Assembly: GCA_029933125.1 (NCBI GenBank)
Contig: JAOZOU010000002.1
Location: forward strand, 108,181 to 172,180
Source: a bacterium
GTDB taxonomy: Bacteria > Arandabacterota > Arandabacteria > Arandabacterales > Arandabacteraceae
Length of the DNA stretch: 64,000 nucleotides
Direction of reading: 5' to 3'
Position numbers and translations under genes: made by a program. Below, in pieces: positions 42,456-51,089 of this stretch (position 1 is the stretch's first letter; every line of letters starts with the position of its first letter). The notes under the pieces are model-generated. The model was given only the letters and a program-made list of their open reading frames with translations, was not told the origin of the DNA and made no database searches.

Positions 42456-44468
42456 CTATCCCGGGACCGATTGTCTCAGGTTCTGGGCTTTTTGGAGATG
42501 CAGAATTTCTACAGTGGCTCTCAGGATCTCTGCCACACTCCATGCCTGTGCTATGCAGCCATTGGGTCTGTGAGGAGGATCCCCGTCAAAGATCTCTGAG
42601 ATCGTTCCCAATCCTGCCCAGCGAAGATGCTCACGGAAAGGTTCAAGCTGGCTTCGAACGTAATCAAGTGTTTGAGGGGAGTAGCCATGAGCCTTAACGT
42701 AGGCAATGAGGTAGTGACCGAGAAGCCAAGGCCAAACTGTTCCCTGATGATAGGCATGGTCGCGAGCAACGAGATCTCCAAAATAGCGTCCTCTGTAGTT
42801 GGGATCCTGCGGGGCAAGGGTTCTGAGCCCATAGGGTGTGAGGAGATACTGTCCAACAACTTCGACGACCCGTTGCCACCTTTCCCTTCGGAGCACGGGA
42901 TGGGTAAGACTTATTGCAAAGATCTGATTAGGCCTCAGCGATGGATCTTTACCTTCAGGCGTAATGTTGTCATAAAGGTAGCCCCCATCCTCATTCCAGA
43001 ACAGGTTGTTGAATGCTTCACGGGTGCAAATTGCGAGGTCATCGTATTTGGCTTCTTCTGCCAATCCACCAAAGTCTGATGCAAACCTGGCCATGATCTT
43101 GAGCGCATTGTACCAGAGAGCATTGATCTCGACTGGTTTGCCGATGCGTGCAGTTATTACCCTATCTCCAACCTTCGCATCCATCCAGGTTAGTTGGACC
43201 CCCTCACATCCACCTCTGAGTAAGCCGTCCTCGTCCACGCCTATTCCAAAGAGGGTACCTTCAAGATGCTTATCAATGCATTGCCTGAGGCTAGGAAGGA
43301 TTTCAAAAATGAAGTCTCCATCACCTGTTGCCTCATAGTATTTCCAGGTGGCTTCGAAGAGCCAGAGCGTAGCATCTATGGTGTTGTAAAGGGTCTCCCC
43401 AGGTTCTTCCCCGAAGCGATTGGGAATGAGTCCATCTTTCATACTTGCGACAAAAGTCGCTATTATCTGACGAGCCTCTGCGAAGCGATGGGTGGCGAGA
43501 CAGACCCCGGGAAGGCTTATCATAGCGTCCCTTCCCCAGTCGGTGAACCAGGGATAGCCAGCTATTATACTCTTACCATTGGGCTTGCGATTGACTATGA
43601 AGGCATCAGCTGCAAGTGCAAGTCTTGAGACAAGGCGGTCCTCAGAGTCGGCAGCCTCAAGGCAGGCTCTTCGCCTCGCTCGTTCAATCTCAAGCCTTTC
43701 GTCAAAGTCACTTATAGGGTCGTGTCCTGCCGAGAAAGCCATTCTTGCACTCGAAGTAAACTCAAATGTGAAAACAAGCCTACCGGGCGAGAAAAGATCC
43801 TCAGTCGCCTCATATCCGCTTTCATCTTCTTTGCGATAGTAGAAGTTGTAATACCAGAGGGGCTGGTATTCGAATCTTCCCTTGGCGAAGGAGATTGTCA
43901 GTGGCACACCTGTTCCATCTTCGAAAGTAACCGAGGTCGGCTGAGCATCGAGAGTCACATTGAAGCCATCCAGGGCGCGAATAAGATCATGGTGGCTTCG
44001 CATCGCTATTAGGGGTCGGACCTCTAACAATATCTGACCTTCCCTTACCGTTTTGGGCACATGTTTAAGCCTATATATTACGCACGTTGTATTCTCACCA
44101 TGGCACATGAAAACCACTTTCTCAACTATGAGGCCATCTATGTCAAAAAGGAAGGTCGGGAAGGGATTGAGACTAAACTCCTTGAGATGACGGTAGCCCT
44201 CGGGATGGATCACATCGGCATACTGATGTGTTGAAATTGGATAGCGCTTCCCCTTCGCTATTATAACCTCTTCAAGGTCGGCAACAAGCAATCTGCGATC
44301 GGTGGGCGGGTTGTGTGATGCGATGAGGAGGCCATGATATCTCCGTGTTCTTACGCCACTAATAGTGCTTGACGCGTAGCCCCCCAGACCATTTGTCTCG
44401 AGATATTCTCTCTCAAGTGAGAGATCAAGATTTCTGATTTCTTCCTGGCCGAGCTTAATCAGCTCCAC
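42456..44468 (-). CDS. Glycogen debranching enzyme (amylo-alpha-1,6-glucosidase type)
   Basis: A 670-residue cytoplasmic enzyme of the archaeal/bacterial GDE type. An N-terminal GDE_N domain (about 15-240) starts with LEREYLETNGLGGYASSTI, and the C-terminal (alpha/alpha)6 barrel (about 280-665) holds the conserved YPWFTDWGRDAMISLPG, the AIGKP-like RIGKPVEINALWYNAL and the late DHAYHQGTVWPWLLG. It removes alpha-1,6 branches of glycogen or related glucans. The GTG at 44468 follows GGAG by six bases; a TTG at 44480 is possible. It overlaps the end of the cytochrome gene by 14 bases, so both are in one transcript. Confidence 0.9.
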   Translation of the reverse strand: MELIKLGQEEIRNLDLSLEREYLETNGLGGYASSTISGVRTRRYHGLLIASHNPPTDRRLLVADLEEVIIAKGKRYPISTHQYADVIHPEGYRHLKEFSLNPFPTFLFDIDGLIVEKVVFMCHGENTTCVIYRLKHVPKTVREGQILLEVRPLIAMRSHHDLIRALDGFNVTLDAQPTSVTFEDGTGVPLTISFAKGRFEYQPLWYYNFYYRKEDESGYEATEDLFSPGRLVFTFEFTSSARMAFSAGHDPISDFDERLEIERARRRACLEAADSEDRLVSRLALAADAFIVNRKPNGKSIIAGYPWFTDWGRDAMISLPGVCLATHRFAEARQIIATFVASMKDGLIPNRFGEEPGETLYNTIDATLWLFEATWKYYEATGDGDFIFEILPSLRQCIDKHLEGTLFGIGVDEDGLLRGGCEGVQLTWMDAKVGDRVITARIGKPVEINALWYNALKIMARFASDFGGLAEEAKYDDLAICTREAFNNLFWNEDGGYLYDNITPEGKDPSLRPNQIFAISLTHPVLRRERWQRVVEVVGQYLLTPYGLRTLAPQDPNYRGRYFGDLVARDHAYHQGTVWPWLLGHYLIAYVKAHGYSPQTLDYVRSQLEPFREHLRWAGLGTISEIFDGDPPHRPNGCIAQAWSVAEILRATVEILHLQKAQNLRQSVPG

Positions 44469-45078
44469 TTTCGGCTCCAATTGCTTTCAGGAATTCAAGG
44501 ATGCTTTGGGATTCGGGCTTGCTTATCCATGAAGGGTCCTTCTTCCGCATTTTTTCAACAGTCAACTCCCAGTCCTCGGGTGATTTACGAGCCGTAAGTG
44601 CTTTTTCAAGGCGATGGCATTTGGAACACTTGATAGCAAAAATGTCCCTGCCAGCGGTGAGGGTTTTAGCCGATTCTGGTGCAACCTGAGTCCTGAGACC
44701 GGGCTTGAGGATACCTGTAACGAAAACAGCATAGCCAAGAACGAGAAGCACACTTCCAATAGTAAAGAGGCGATTGCGGAGCTCCGGATATCTTTCAACA
44801 ATAACAATCTTGGCAAGAAACAGCGGGACCATGAGACTTCCCAGGAGAAAAAGGACGAAGGGGTAGCCCTCGAGCCTACCCTCGCCCCTTAGCTGCCCGA
44901 GACTCAGGCTCAAAACAATTGCCGCAAAGGAGAGTATGGTCAGAGAGCCGGCTACTCTATGAAAGATACGCAGCAACTTTGCGTGCGAGGTGTGAGGTGA
45001 GCCCAGAAGATGCAACATGGTAAAATATGCGGCAGAAATGGATCCAATAAAGCACACAAGCTCGGCAAGATATAACAT
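44455..45078 (-). CDS. Membrane protein with C-terminal cytochrome c domain
   Basis: A 207-residue membrane protein with four predicted helices (about 1-25, 36-60, 73-96, 105-127) and a C-terminal mono-haem cytochrome c domain with CSKCH near residue 151 and a Met-containing second half (KMRKKDP). Several His in the helical part (LHLLG and IFHRVAG) could bind further haem, but this is uncertain. It is predicted to carry electrons outside the inner membrane. The ATG at 45078 follows GAGG; the frame extends further up, where TTGACA (45135-45130) may be a -35 box. It overlaps the debranching enzyme gene and follows the four-gene membrane cluster by 81 bases. Confidence 0.75.
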   Translation of the reverse strand: MLYLAELVCFIGSISAAYFTMLHLLGSPHTSHAKLLRIFHRVAGSLTILSFAAIVLSLSLGQLRGEGRLEGYPFVLFLLGSLMVPLFLAKIVIVERYPELRNRLFTIGSVLLVLGYAVFVTGILKPGLRTQVAPESAKTLTAGRDIFAIKCSKCHRLEKALTARKSPEDWELTVEKMRKKDPSWISKPESQSILEFLKAIGAESGAD

Positions 45079-45159
45079 GGCTATTTGACACCTCAAATGT
45101 GCGTTGAGACTATCAATTTCGAACTTATGTGTCAATCCAATATCATGGCGCTAGAGCAT

Positions 45160-45786
45160 CTAATGAACGATGCCCAGCCAGTCAGTGAAGAGGAATTGGA
45201 ATCGACCAATCAGCAGGCTAACACGCCCCATGACGTTATAGCCGAAGGTCGCGCCGAATCCAATCATCAGGAAGGTTATACCTACCTTGGAAAGGGTCTT
45301 GAGGGGTCCCCTGTGTTCGGCTGAGAAATAGAAATAGATGAGGGTCGTGGAAACACCTATGAGTAGAATGAGTGCGGAAAGAGCTTCCCCCAGTGGCATC
45401 CCTCTTGGATTGAACATTGTATCCTGAGCTTGCTGAAGAATTCTTACCTGAATATAGGATGGTATGACATAGCCTGCCCAGGCAGCGATGTAGAAGGCGA
45501 CGGGATAGCGCGAGATCCATTCAGTTCTGCGAAAGAGCCTGGTGAACATCAGAAGCCCAAGAATGCCGCCAACGAGCAGAACATGGTGACCCTCCTGAAA
45601 AACTGGAACCCAGAGTTTCTTATAGGCTGCCGAGAAGAAGTATTGAACGAGGTAGTAGCCAGCAGATACCCCTACGAGCAGGTGCTCAGCAAACCTGTAG
45701 AAGGGATTATCCTTATAAAGAAACGAGAAGATCGCAAGCGTTAGTATGCCCGCTACCCATATGCCTAGGTCATGAGTCACAGCCAT
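45160..45786 (-). CDS. Six-helix membrane protein of the DUF6754-like cluster
   Basis: A 208-residue integral membrane protein with about six helices (starting near 7, 32, 66, 92, 130 and 163) and short loops. No family is recognised beyond its place in this cluster. Notable conserved-looking parts are YKDNPFYRFAEHLLVGVSAGYY near the N-terminus, with acidic and His residues within the membrane edge, and RRTEW. It starts nine bases after the preceding gene stop, in the last position of a four-gene set. It could be a channel or assembly factor; nothing in the sequence decides. Confidence 0.68.
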   Translation of the reverse strand: MAVTHDLGIWVAGILTLAIFSFLYKDNPFYRFAEHLLVGVSAGYYLVQYFFSAAYKKLWVPVFQEGHHVLLVGGILGLLMFTRLFRRTEWISRYPVAFYIAAWAGYVIPSYIQVRILQQAQDTMFNPRGMPLGEALSALILLIGVSTTLIYFYFSAEHRGPLKTLSKVGITFLMIGFGATFGYNVMGRVSLLIGRFQFLFTDWLGIVH

Positions 45787-45795
45787 AGTGCTTCC

Positions 45796-46629
45796 TCACT
45801 TTTGCTCCCTGCGTTTAGCTCTGCGGAACAGAAAGTAACCAACATTCCCGACGAGGATAAAGGCAAGCATAAGTGCATGTGCAACAGACTGAGCATCCAT
45901 ACCTCGTATGCCCATCCCAGGTGCGTTGATCAGTTTTTCATATTCAGCTGCACCTTTAAGCCCTCCCAGAAATCCTGGAATCTGCCCAGCCTTGTAATAC
46001 GGGTATATCAGAATAGCCTGGATAGCCGTGTTTCCAGATATTACCCTGGCGCCATATCTTCCCCCCGCCCAGATTGCCCAGTATTCGGAAAGTGCACTTC
46101 CCGAGATTGACACCACAAGAGCAATGTCACGATAGGTTTCCACATTCTTCATGATGGGGATCTCGTAGACGCTCTTGCCGTACTGGTCAGTTGGATAGGT
46201 CGCCTTGAAGCTTTCACCCAGCCTCAGCATTGTTCCTGACCAGTCCGGATTGTAACCGAGGAAGACATAGTCAACTCCATAAGTTTTCCCATAGCGATTT
46301 GCGGCCTCGGTGAGCAAACGCTCTGCAATACCTGTTCCGCCTGCATAGGTTGTGATTGCGATGACCTTGATGCCTCTCGAGAATGCGTGTTTCAACACGG
46401 CCACAGCCATTGGGTTGAGTTCAGCCATCACATCGCCTTCGTAATCGAAGGACAGCAGTATGATATCGCCAGGCTTAAGGGCAGCCATTTCTCGGTAGAA
46501 ATTCATTGTTTCTTCGGAGATTTGAACTGGAAAGCCGAGTGGAACAATTATCGGTATCGCCACGGCGAGACCAACAGAGAGGAAGATGATCCGCCTGTCG
46601 ATTGACATCATACGATCATAAAAAGCCAT
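45796..46629 (-). CDS. Membrane-anchored Rossmann-like protein of the DUF6754-like cluster
   Basis: A 277-residue protein with one N-terminal helix (IIFLSVGLAVAIPIIVPLGF, 14-33), a large soluble domain (about 40-240) and a C-terminal helix (ALMLAFILVGNVGYFLF). The soluble part alternates beta strands and helices: LKPGDIILLSFDYEG, then GIKVIAITTYAGGTGIAERL, then DIALVVSISGSALSEYWAIW, then YGARVISGNTA, suggesting a Rossmann- or ligand-binding fold facing one side. No catalytic motif is certain. The ATG overlaps the stop of the gene before it by one base (TGATG), so translation is coupled. Confidence 0.68.
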   Translation of the reverse strand: MAFYDRMMSIDRRIIFLSVGLAVAIPIIVPLGFPVQISEETMNFYREMAALKPGDIILLSFDYEGDVMAELNPMAVAVLKHAFSRGIKVIAITTYAGGTGIAERLLTEAANRYGKTYGVDYVFLGYNPDWSGTMLRLGESFKATYPTDQYGKSVYEIPIMKNVETYRDIALVVSISGSALSEYWAIWAGGRYGARVISGNTAIQAILIYPYYKAGQIPGFLGGLKGAAEYEKLINAPGMGIRGMDAQSVAHALMLAFILVGNVGYFLFRRAKRREQK

Positions 46630-47270
46630 CAGTCCGTCTTCCCCAGATAAGTCTGTTCTATGCCCAGGATGATCTTTATCGCCGTGGCGGTCATCCCAAG
46701 TCCTACCCCTATCATAATTCCCCGCTTCGCTGCAGCGTTAGGCACATTGAGCACCCAATCGGAGATGGCAACAAGTGATATCTTCACTCCGAAAATCGAA
46801 CCTGACAGGTAACTTCCTATGGGTACACGTCCGAGCATGACCAGCGCACCTGCGATGAGCAGCAGGGTCGCATGGAATGTTCTCGCTCTGAATGCTCGAT
46901 ACGAGGCTGAAGCAACGAAGAAGGCAAGGAGCGAAAACATGGTTGATTGCATAGGAACCTGGACGTTGTTGAAAAGCCACGGATATGGACCCTCGGCAGT
47001 TTTCCATATGAGGGCAGCCAAGACTGTTATGGCGAGTCCGGCCAGGGTTACATAACTGTATTGCCAGTTCTCTCTTTTCCTGTTGATCTTTATGTAATGA
47101 TAGCGGATGAGGCTCCAGGTTCCGAGAATGAAAGTAAACCCCAGAACAACCTGCTTCCAATCGAGAATTGTGTTATAGGCTTCTTTGAAGAAGGCAGCCG
47201 GCGTGAAGAATTGTATAAGCATAAGCATGCCGATGGCAAAAGCTAGTATGATCGGTCCCTGACGCTTCAT
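46629..47270 (-). CDS. Six-helix membrane protein of the DUF6754-like cluster (second)
   Basis: A 213-residue integral membrane protein with about six helices (about 7-25, 36-54, 73-93, 104-124, 131-150 and 180-203). Helix 2 is followed by a strongly basic loop (RYHYIKINRKRENWQ) that would face the cytoplasm. No family is recognised. It begins eight bases after the preceding gene stop and its own stop overlaps the next start. Its size is similar to the other six-helix protein of the cluster, so the two may form a heteromeric membrane core. Confidence 0.68.
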   Translation of the reverse strand: MKRQGPIILAFAIGMLMLIQFFTPAAFFKEAYNTILDWKQVVLGFTFILGTWSLIRYHYIKINRKRENWQYSYVTLAGLAITVLAALIWKTAEGPYPWLFNNVQVPMQSTMFSLLAFFVASASYRAFRARTFHATLLLIAGALVMLGRVPIGSYLSGSIFGVKISLVAISDWVLNVPNAAAKRGIMIGVGLGMTATAIKIILGIEQTYLGKTD

Positions 47271-47278
47271 TGCCCTTC

Positions 47279-48460
47279 CTATCCGAACGCTTTGCGAATC
47301 ATTTCAGCGATCTCCGGTCTCACGAGGTATAGCAGAACAACACCAATGGCCGCTCCAATAATGATTGCCTTAGCGTAATCTTGAGCCTTGAGAGCTCCAA
47401 GTAGCAGCGGCTGGCGAGAGAGATAGACACTTCCAGCGTAAAGCTCCTCACCAATCAGGGTATAATCACAGGCACTGATGAAGAAGGGAAGCTGGGCATC
47501 TGCATCAGTTCCTGCGATCTGGATTGCACCCGTTGCATTTCCTGTCTCAGCAAGCACAAGTGATTCTGCGTAGAAGCGACCCATGAAGAAGTTGGTTGCA
47601 GGCTTCTCGCGCATCATTAGACCCGCAACTGCTGCAGCAAATCCAAATTGGCTGAAGGTCACATAGAAGACATCCTGACTTCGAAACATGTGGGGCTTGC
47701 CAACCGCCGAGAAGGATTCACGCACGACCTGCTGGGCGACTGCCATAACAATTGGGTCGCGATTTGGCACGAGGAGCCTCGTGCCATATTCACCAGCCTT
47801 CTTGGCTACCTGCCCGAGTATGTCTATGGCTGCAACAGTTGCCACTTCATCCATTGCCTCAAGTCCTGGTACATAGAGAATTGGACGCCCCATCTCAGTT
47901 GCTCTCCCGACTGCTTCTTCTATTGCCTCGAGACCTGCTATGCGTCGGATGAAAAGGCTCGCTCCGCGCCTTGCTCTTTCAACGAAGGTGACAACAGCTG
48001 CTATGAAAAGAATCGTAGCAATAAGAATGTTAGTATGGCTCCTGTCAAGATATTGTCGCTCAGGTCTTAGAGGCTGACTTTGATTGGATAAAATGATCAT
48101 TTTTGGCGCATAAGTGGCAAGCCTGTATACGTAGGAAGTGTCCTTTGAAAGATGGGAATCAACGAAAAGTGTATCATTTGCACGATTCATGCCTGCACGC
48201 ACCCAGCCAGCATGTGTCATGACCTCGGCGAAAGAGGATGAATCCGTGAAAGTTGTGATCTCAACTGGTGAGACCCCATGATGAGCACGCCAAACCTCAT
48301 AGCGGATAATCGAATCAGGAGGAAGTGGAGGCTTCCACCTGACAGTAAGGCTGTTTCCCCAATCATTAGGGGTATCGTTCACCTCGATAAGTGCAGGTGT
48401 GACTGCACAAGGCAGATGGGTAGTCAGAGAAAGCAACATGAAAGCGGTTGTAAGCAACAT
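47279..48460 (-). CDS. DUF6754-like membrane protein with fibronectin type III domain
   Basis: A 393-residue protein heading the four-gene membrane cluster. A signal peptide (LLTTAFMLLSLTTHLPCA) leads to an external fibronectin type III-like domain (about 25-130: NSLTVRWKPPLPPDSIIRYEVW), then a helix (about 149-168), a cytoplasmic domain (about 175-360: PILYVPGLEAMDEVATVAAID, then TRLLVPNRDPIVMAVAQQVV, then GAIQIAGTDADAQLPFFI) and a last helix near the C-terminus (AKAIIIGAAIGVVLLYL). This pattern is what I recall as DUF6754; no biochemical function is known. The ATG at 48460 follows GGGAG by nine bases; an earlier ATG at 48481 lacks a ribosome site. Confidence 0.7.
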   Translation of the reverse strand: MLLTTAFMLLSLTTHLPCAVTPALIEVNDTPNDWGNSLTVRWKPPLPPDSIIRYEVWRAHHGVSPVEITTFTDSSSFAEVMTHAGWVRAGMNRANDTLFVDSHLSKDTSYVYRLATYAPKMIILSNQSQPLRPERQYLDRSHTNILIATILFIAAVVTFVERARRGASLFIRRIAGLEAIEEAVGRATEMGRPILYVPGLEAMDEVATVAAIDILGQVAKKAGEYGTRLLVPNRDPIVMAVAQQVVRESFSAVGKPHMFRSQDVFYVTFSQFGFAAAVAGLMMREKPATNFFMGRFYAESLVLAETGNATGAIQIAGTDADAQLPFFISACDYTLIGEELYAGSVYLSRQPLLLGALKAQDYAKAIIIGAAIGVVLLYLVRPEIAEMIRKAFG

Positions 48461-48780
48461 TCGAGAAATCTCCCGACGCATATTGTGAAGGTTAGCACAG
48501 GGGATGGGTTGAGTAAACAGGTATTGTTTATGGGCGCTGGTGAGATTGTTCTTGGCAAAAGAGTTAGGGATGAAAGCTGGTATCTGGCGAGAGGGTATAA
48601 CGTCGTCCGGGATAGCCCCAGCTCTCATCCCCTGCATTTCCGGGTGTCGATACCGCGATCGACCCCTCCACGCTAAGCTCTCTATCGGCACTTTCGTGCA
48701 ATGGTTTTAGAATGTTTTGGAATGTGCAGTCTGGTTGACGCCTCTTAAGCACGGTGGTAGGATTAGCCAAGGCAGGGGAG
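48461..48780. promoter_or_regulatory. Divergent intergenic region with an inverted repeat
   Basis: About 320 bases separate the membrane cluster from the plus-strand gene at 48781. GTCGAT (48646-48651) and ATCGAC (48658-48663) form an inverted repeat with a six-base centre, extended outward by GGG and CCC with one mismatch. It may be an operator or hairpin serving both directions. No convincing promoter could be fixed and no gene is seen. Confidence 0.4.
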
Positions 48781-50274
48781 ATGGATTTGAAGACGCAAGT
48801 GAAGGTTACTGACAGCGAGAGGGTTGATTTCGACGGTCCCTTCATCTTTTGCGACTATTGGGCAAGTGTGCTCAATCTCAAGGAGATAGTTAATCTCGAA
48901 GCCCTGACGAGCGCAGGACTCTCCCTTGAGGTTTTCAGGAAAATCCTCAACCGACCTTCTGCTGCTCTGCCAAGACTTGGCTACTACATTGTCGCATCGG
49001 TATTCAAACCCTTCACTATGATTTTCTTTGGTTTCCTGCGGCTCTTCGGGTATCGCCGGCGGGAGACACCAGAGCCTTATCAGCGTGATGAGATGCGCCG
49101 CCTTCTTTACAAACACACTCTAAGGGTGGAATCCAAGCCAGGTGGGCTTGCTGAAATTTTCTCCAATGGCAGTCAGGTTGCCAAGGAGACTGTGAATCCT
49201 CTGCGGCTGCGGGCCTCATGCAGCATGTTTTTTGCAAGATACAAAGTCTTTCTGGCTTCGCTTGTTGCTCTCGGTTACGGAGCTCTCATAGGTCCAATCT
49301 CAAGCCTTTTCGCTAAAGGGCATTCTCTTGTACCTTATCTCGGTGTTCTATCCTATCCCATTGTGCTTCTCATATTGTGGCTTATGTTTGATGACTTACT
49401 AACTGCAATCGTTGCGCCTCTACCTCTGATTGCAATAAGAATGATAATAAGAGCTGGACAGGGGTTTCAGGGCTTTGTGATCGCCATAGTCGGGACAGCC
49501 TTGATTCTCTATCTTGTTGAGTGGTTCTTCATCCCACGCTCTTTACCGCCAGCCCTTTATCTCTATGTCAATGATCGCGAAAGCAGGTTCTTTCCCTATA
49601 GGCCTGGTCATGAACCTTACTGGCTTGAAGGTAAGTACTACTGGGTTTGGCGCTTTGTGACTCTTGCGCCAGCTGAGCTCATTAAGTTCTGGGAAAAGGA
49701 TTGGGAGCGACTTGAAATATGGATACGAGCTGATGGGGAAAACCGTGGCTCTATTGAATGGATAGTCACTGATTGGCACTACAGGGAGCTGTGGTTTCGA
49801 TATGAGCGTCTTGTCGGCAGACTAACCCGTGAAATGTACTCAAATCTACTGAGGAAGGAGATAGGCTCTGATACCAACCTCAGCTGGATCATCGATGTGG
49901 ATATGGATCTCGTTTTCCACTCGCCCGTTGTAAGGGGGATTCATCTTGTAAGGGGAAAGAGCCTGTCGCTTGGAAAGAGATGTCTTTCTATTCTGGGTGC
50001 GATTTTCCGCAGGAGACTTCTTGAGGATCCTGAACAGCATAAGCACCGTCTTGAGCTACTTGAAATCCAGGGCAGCGAATTTCTAGATGATGTTCCTGAG
50101 CACTTTAGAACCATGGCTACGCGGAAGCTCTTGAGCATGCCATGGTCATACTGGCGCTTCCCCAGGGGAGTTAGATCCAGACGTACCTTCTTCGTCTATG
50201 GGGGTGCCAATTCTTTGGGCGATGGACCTGAGCTTGCATCAGATCCACGATTCCAAATAAAAGAGCCCAGGTAG
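48781..50274 (+). CDS. Membrane protein of unknown function
   Basis: A 497-residue protein with hydrophobic segments near residues 68-90, 150-172, 183-203, 207-222 and 233-252 and large soluble ends. The C-terminal half (about 260-497) is soluble and Trp/Tyr-rich (YWLEGKYYWVWRFVTLAPAE and SIEWIVTDWHYRELWFRYE). No family is recognised. The N-terminal part begins LKTQVKVTDSERVDFDGPFI. The ATG at 48781 has AAGG eight bases upstream; an in-frame GTG at 48754 is an alternative. It is divergent from the DUF6754-like cluster, which may indicate a related role, and convergent with a lipoprotein gene. Confidence 0.65.
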   Translation: MDLKTQVKVTDSERVDFDGPFIFCDYWASVLNLKEIVNLEALTSAGLSLEVFRKILNRPSAALPRLGYYIVASVFKPFTMIFFGFLRLFGYRRRETPEPYQRDEMRRLLYKHTLRVESKPGGLAEIFSNGSQVAKETVNPLRLRASCSMFFARYKVFLASLVALGYGALIGPISSLFAKGHSLVPYLGVLSYPIVLLILWLMFDDLLTAIVAPLPLIAIRMIIRAGQGFQGFVIAIVGTALILYLVEWFFIPRSLPPALYLYVNDRESRFFPYRPGHEPYWLEGKYYWVWRFVTLAPAELIKFWEKDWERLEIWIRADGENRGSIEWIVTDWHYRELWFRYERLVGRLTREMYSNLLRKEIGSDTNLSWIIDVDMDLVFHSPVVRGIHLVRGKSLSLGKRCLSILGAIFRRRLLEDPEQHKHRLELLEIQGSEFLDDVPEHFRTMATRKLLSMPWSYWRFPRGVRSRRTFFVYGGANSLGDGPELASDPRFQIKEPR

Positions 50275-50289
50275 TAAACCTGGGCTCTT
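50261..50289. terminator. Terminator hairpin overlapping a stop codon
   Basis: AAGAGCCCAGGT (50261-50272) and ACCTGGGCTCTT (50278-50289) form a perfect twelve-base stem with a five-base loop. The left arm includes the last codons and first stop base of the plus-strand gene. Read on the minus strand it continues into TTATTTGG, so it best serves the lipoprotein gene, and may stop both transcripts. Confidence 0.82.
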
Positions 50290-50303
50290 GATACCTTTGC
50301 TGG

Positions 50304-50894
50304 CTAGAGCTGCCCATCGATAAGCGATTCGCCCTCTTCGGTAACAACCACTATGGGCTTTATTTTCTCAATCAGAGCATTGAGCTGCTTAGCGGCATTG
50401 GAAAGATGCGTAAGAGTAGTGTCCTTGGTCTGATCAGATATCTTCTCAATTGATGTCAATTGGTTCTTCACAACTTCGAAGCCAGCCTTTGTTTTATCCG
50501 TCGACTTAAGCGCAGCCTTATTGATATTATCGATAGCCTTCCTAATATCCTCTGAGGCTTCAGTGTACATTCCGTACTGTACCTCGCGATATGCTCTTGA
50601 GATGTGAGCTCGAGCATTAAGAATAGGTAGATAGTAGAACTGGAGAATGTCCACGAAATCGGTGACGCCCTTGAACTGTTCAAGAGCCTTCTCGCGATAT
50701 TTTTTGCTAGTTATGCGCTTGTTGATGGACTCGTTTAGATCCATCAAGGCTTCCCTTACCGCGGGAATTGACCGCTCTATTTCTGTAAATGTTGCCTTCT
50801 CGACCTCTGGATCCCAGGGCCTCTGCTTTTCACCACAGGATACCAGTACGAAAGCGACAGCCATCACGGAAATGACTACCAATAGATGTCTCAT
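50304..50894 (-). CDS. Predicted lipoprotein, helical
   Basis: A 196-residue lipoprotein: signal peptide HLLVVISVMAVAFVLVSC with the lipobox LVSC (Cys at residue 20), then an all-helical acidic/basic domain (about 35-180) with heptad-like patterning. No family is recognised. It resembles periplasmic helical lipoproteins of unknown function. AAGGGGGTATGAG precedes the ATG at 50894; the open frame extends upstream to 50939, but the lipobox supports this start. It converges on the membrane protein gene and shares its terminator hairpin. Confidence 0.7.
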   Translation of the reverse strand: MRHLLVVISVMAVAFVLVSCGEKQRPWDPEVEKATFTEIERSIPAVREALMDLNESINKRITSKKYREKALEQFKGVTDFVDILQFYYLPILNARAHISRAYREVQYGMYTEASEDIRKAIDNINKAALKSTDKTKAGFEVVKNQLTSIEKISDQTKDTTLTHLSNAAKQLNALIEKIKPIVVVTEEGESLIDGQL

Positions 50895-50997
50895 CTCATA
50901 CCCCCTTATTGGTTTAGTGTCCATAGACTTAGCCCGCAAACTTCCCGCTTCACCTCCTTCTTGGCAATTTCCAATGCACTACCGTTAGCTTCGTGAT

Positions 50998-51026
50998 ACC
51001 CTAACAAAAGACCTGCGAAGGGTCAA
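50998..51026 (-). promoter_or_regulatory. Candidate promoter of the lipoprotein gene
   Basis: On the minus strand TTGACC (51026-51021) and TAGGGT (51003-50998) are spaced by 17 bases, about 105 bases before the start codon. The -10 match is weak. A plus-strand TTGACA lies at 51044-51049 facing the DUF763 gene, without a good -10 partner. Confidence 0.35.
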
Positions 51027-51089
51027 GTGAAAATCTTGAGTTGTTGACAAAGGCTAGAACATGGATTTAGCTTGAGCGTGGGTAGCAAA

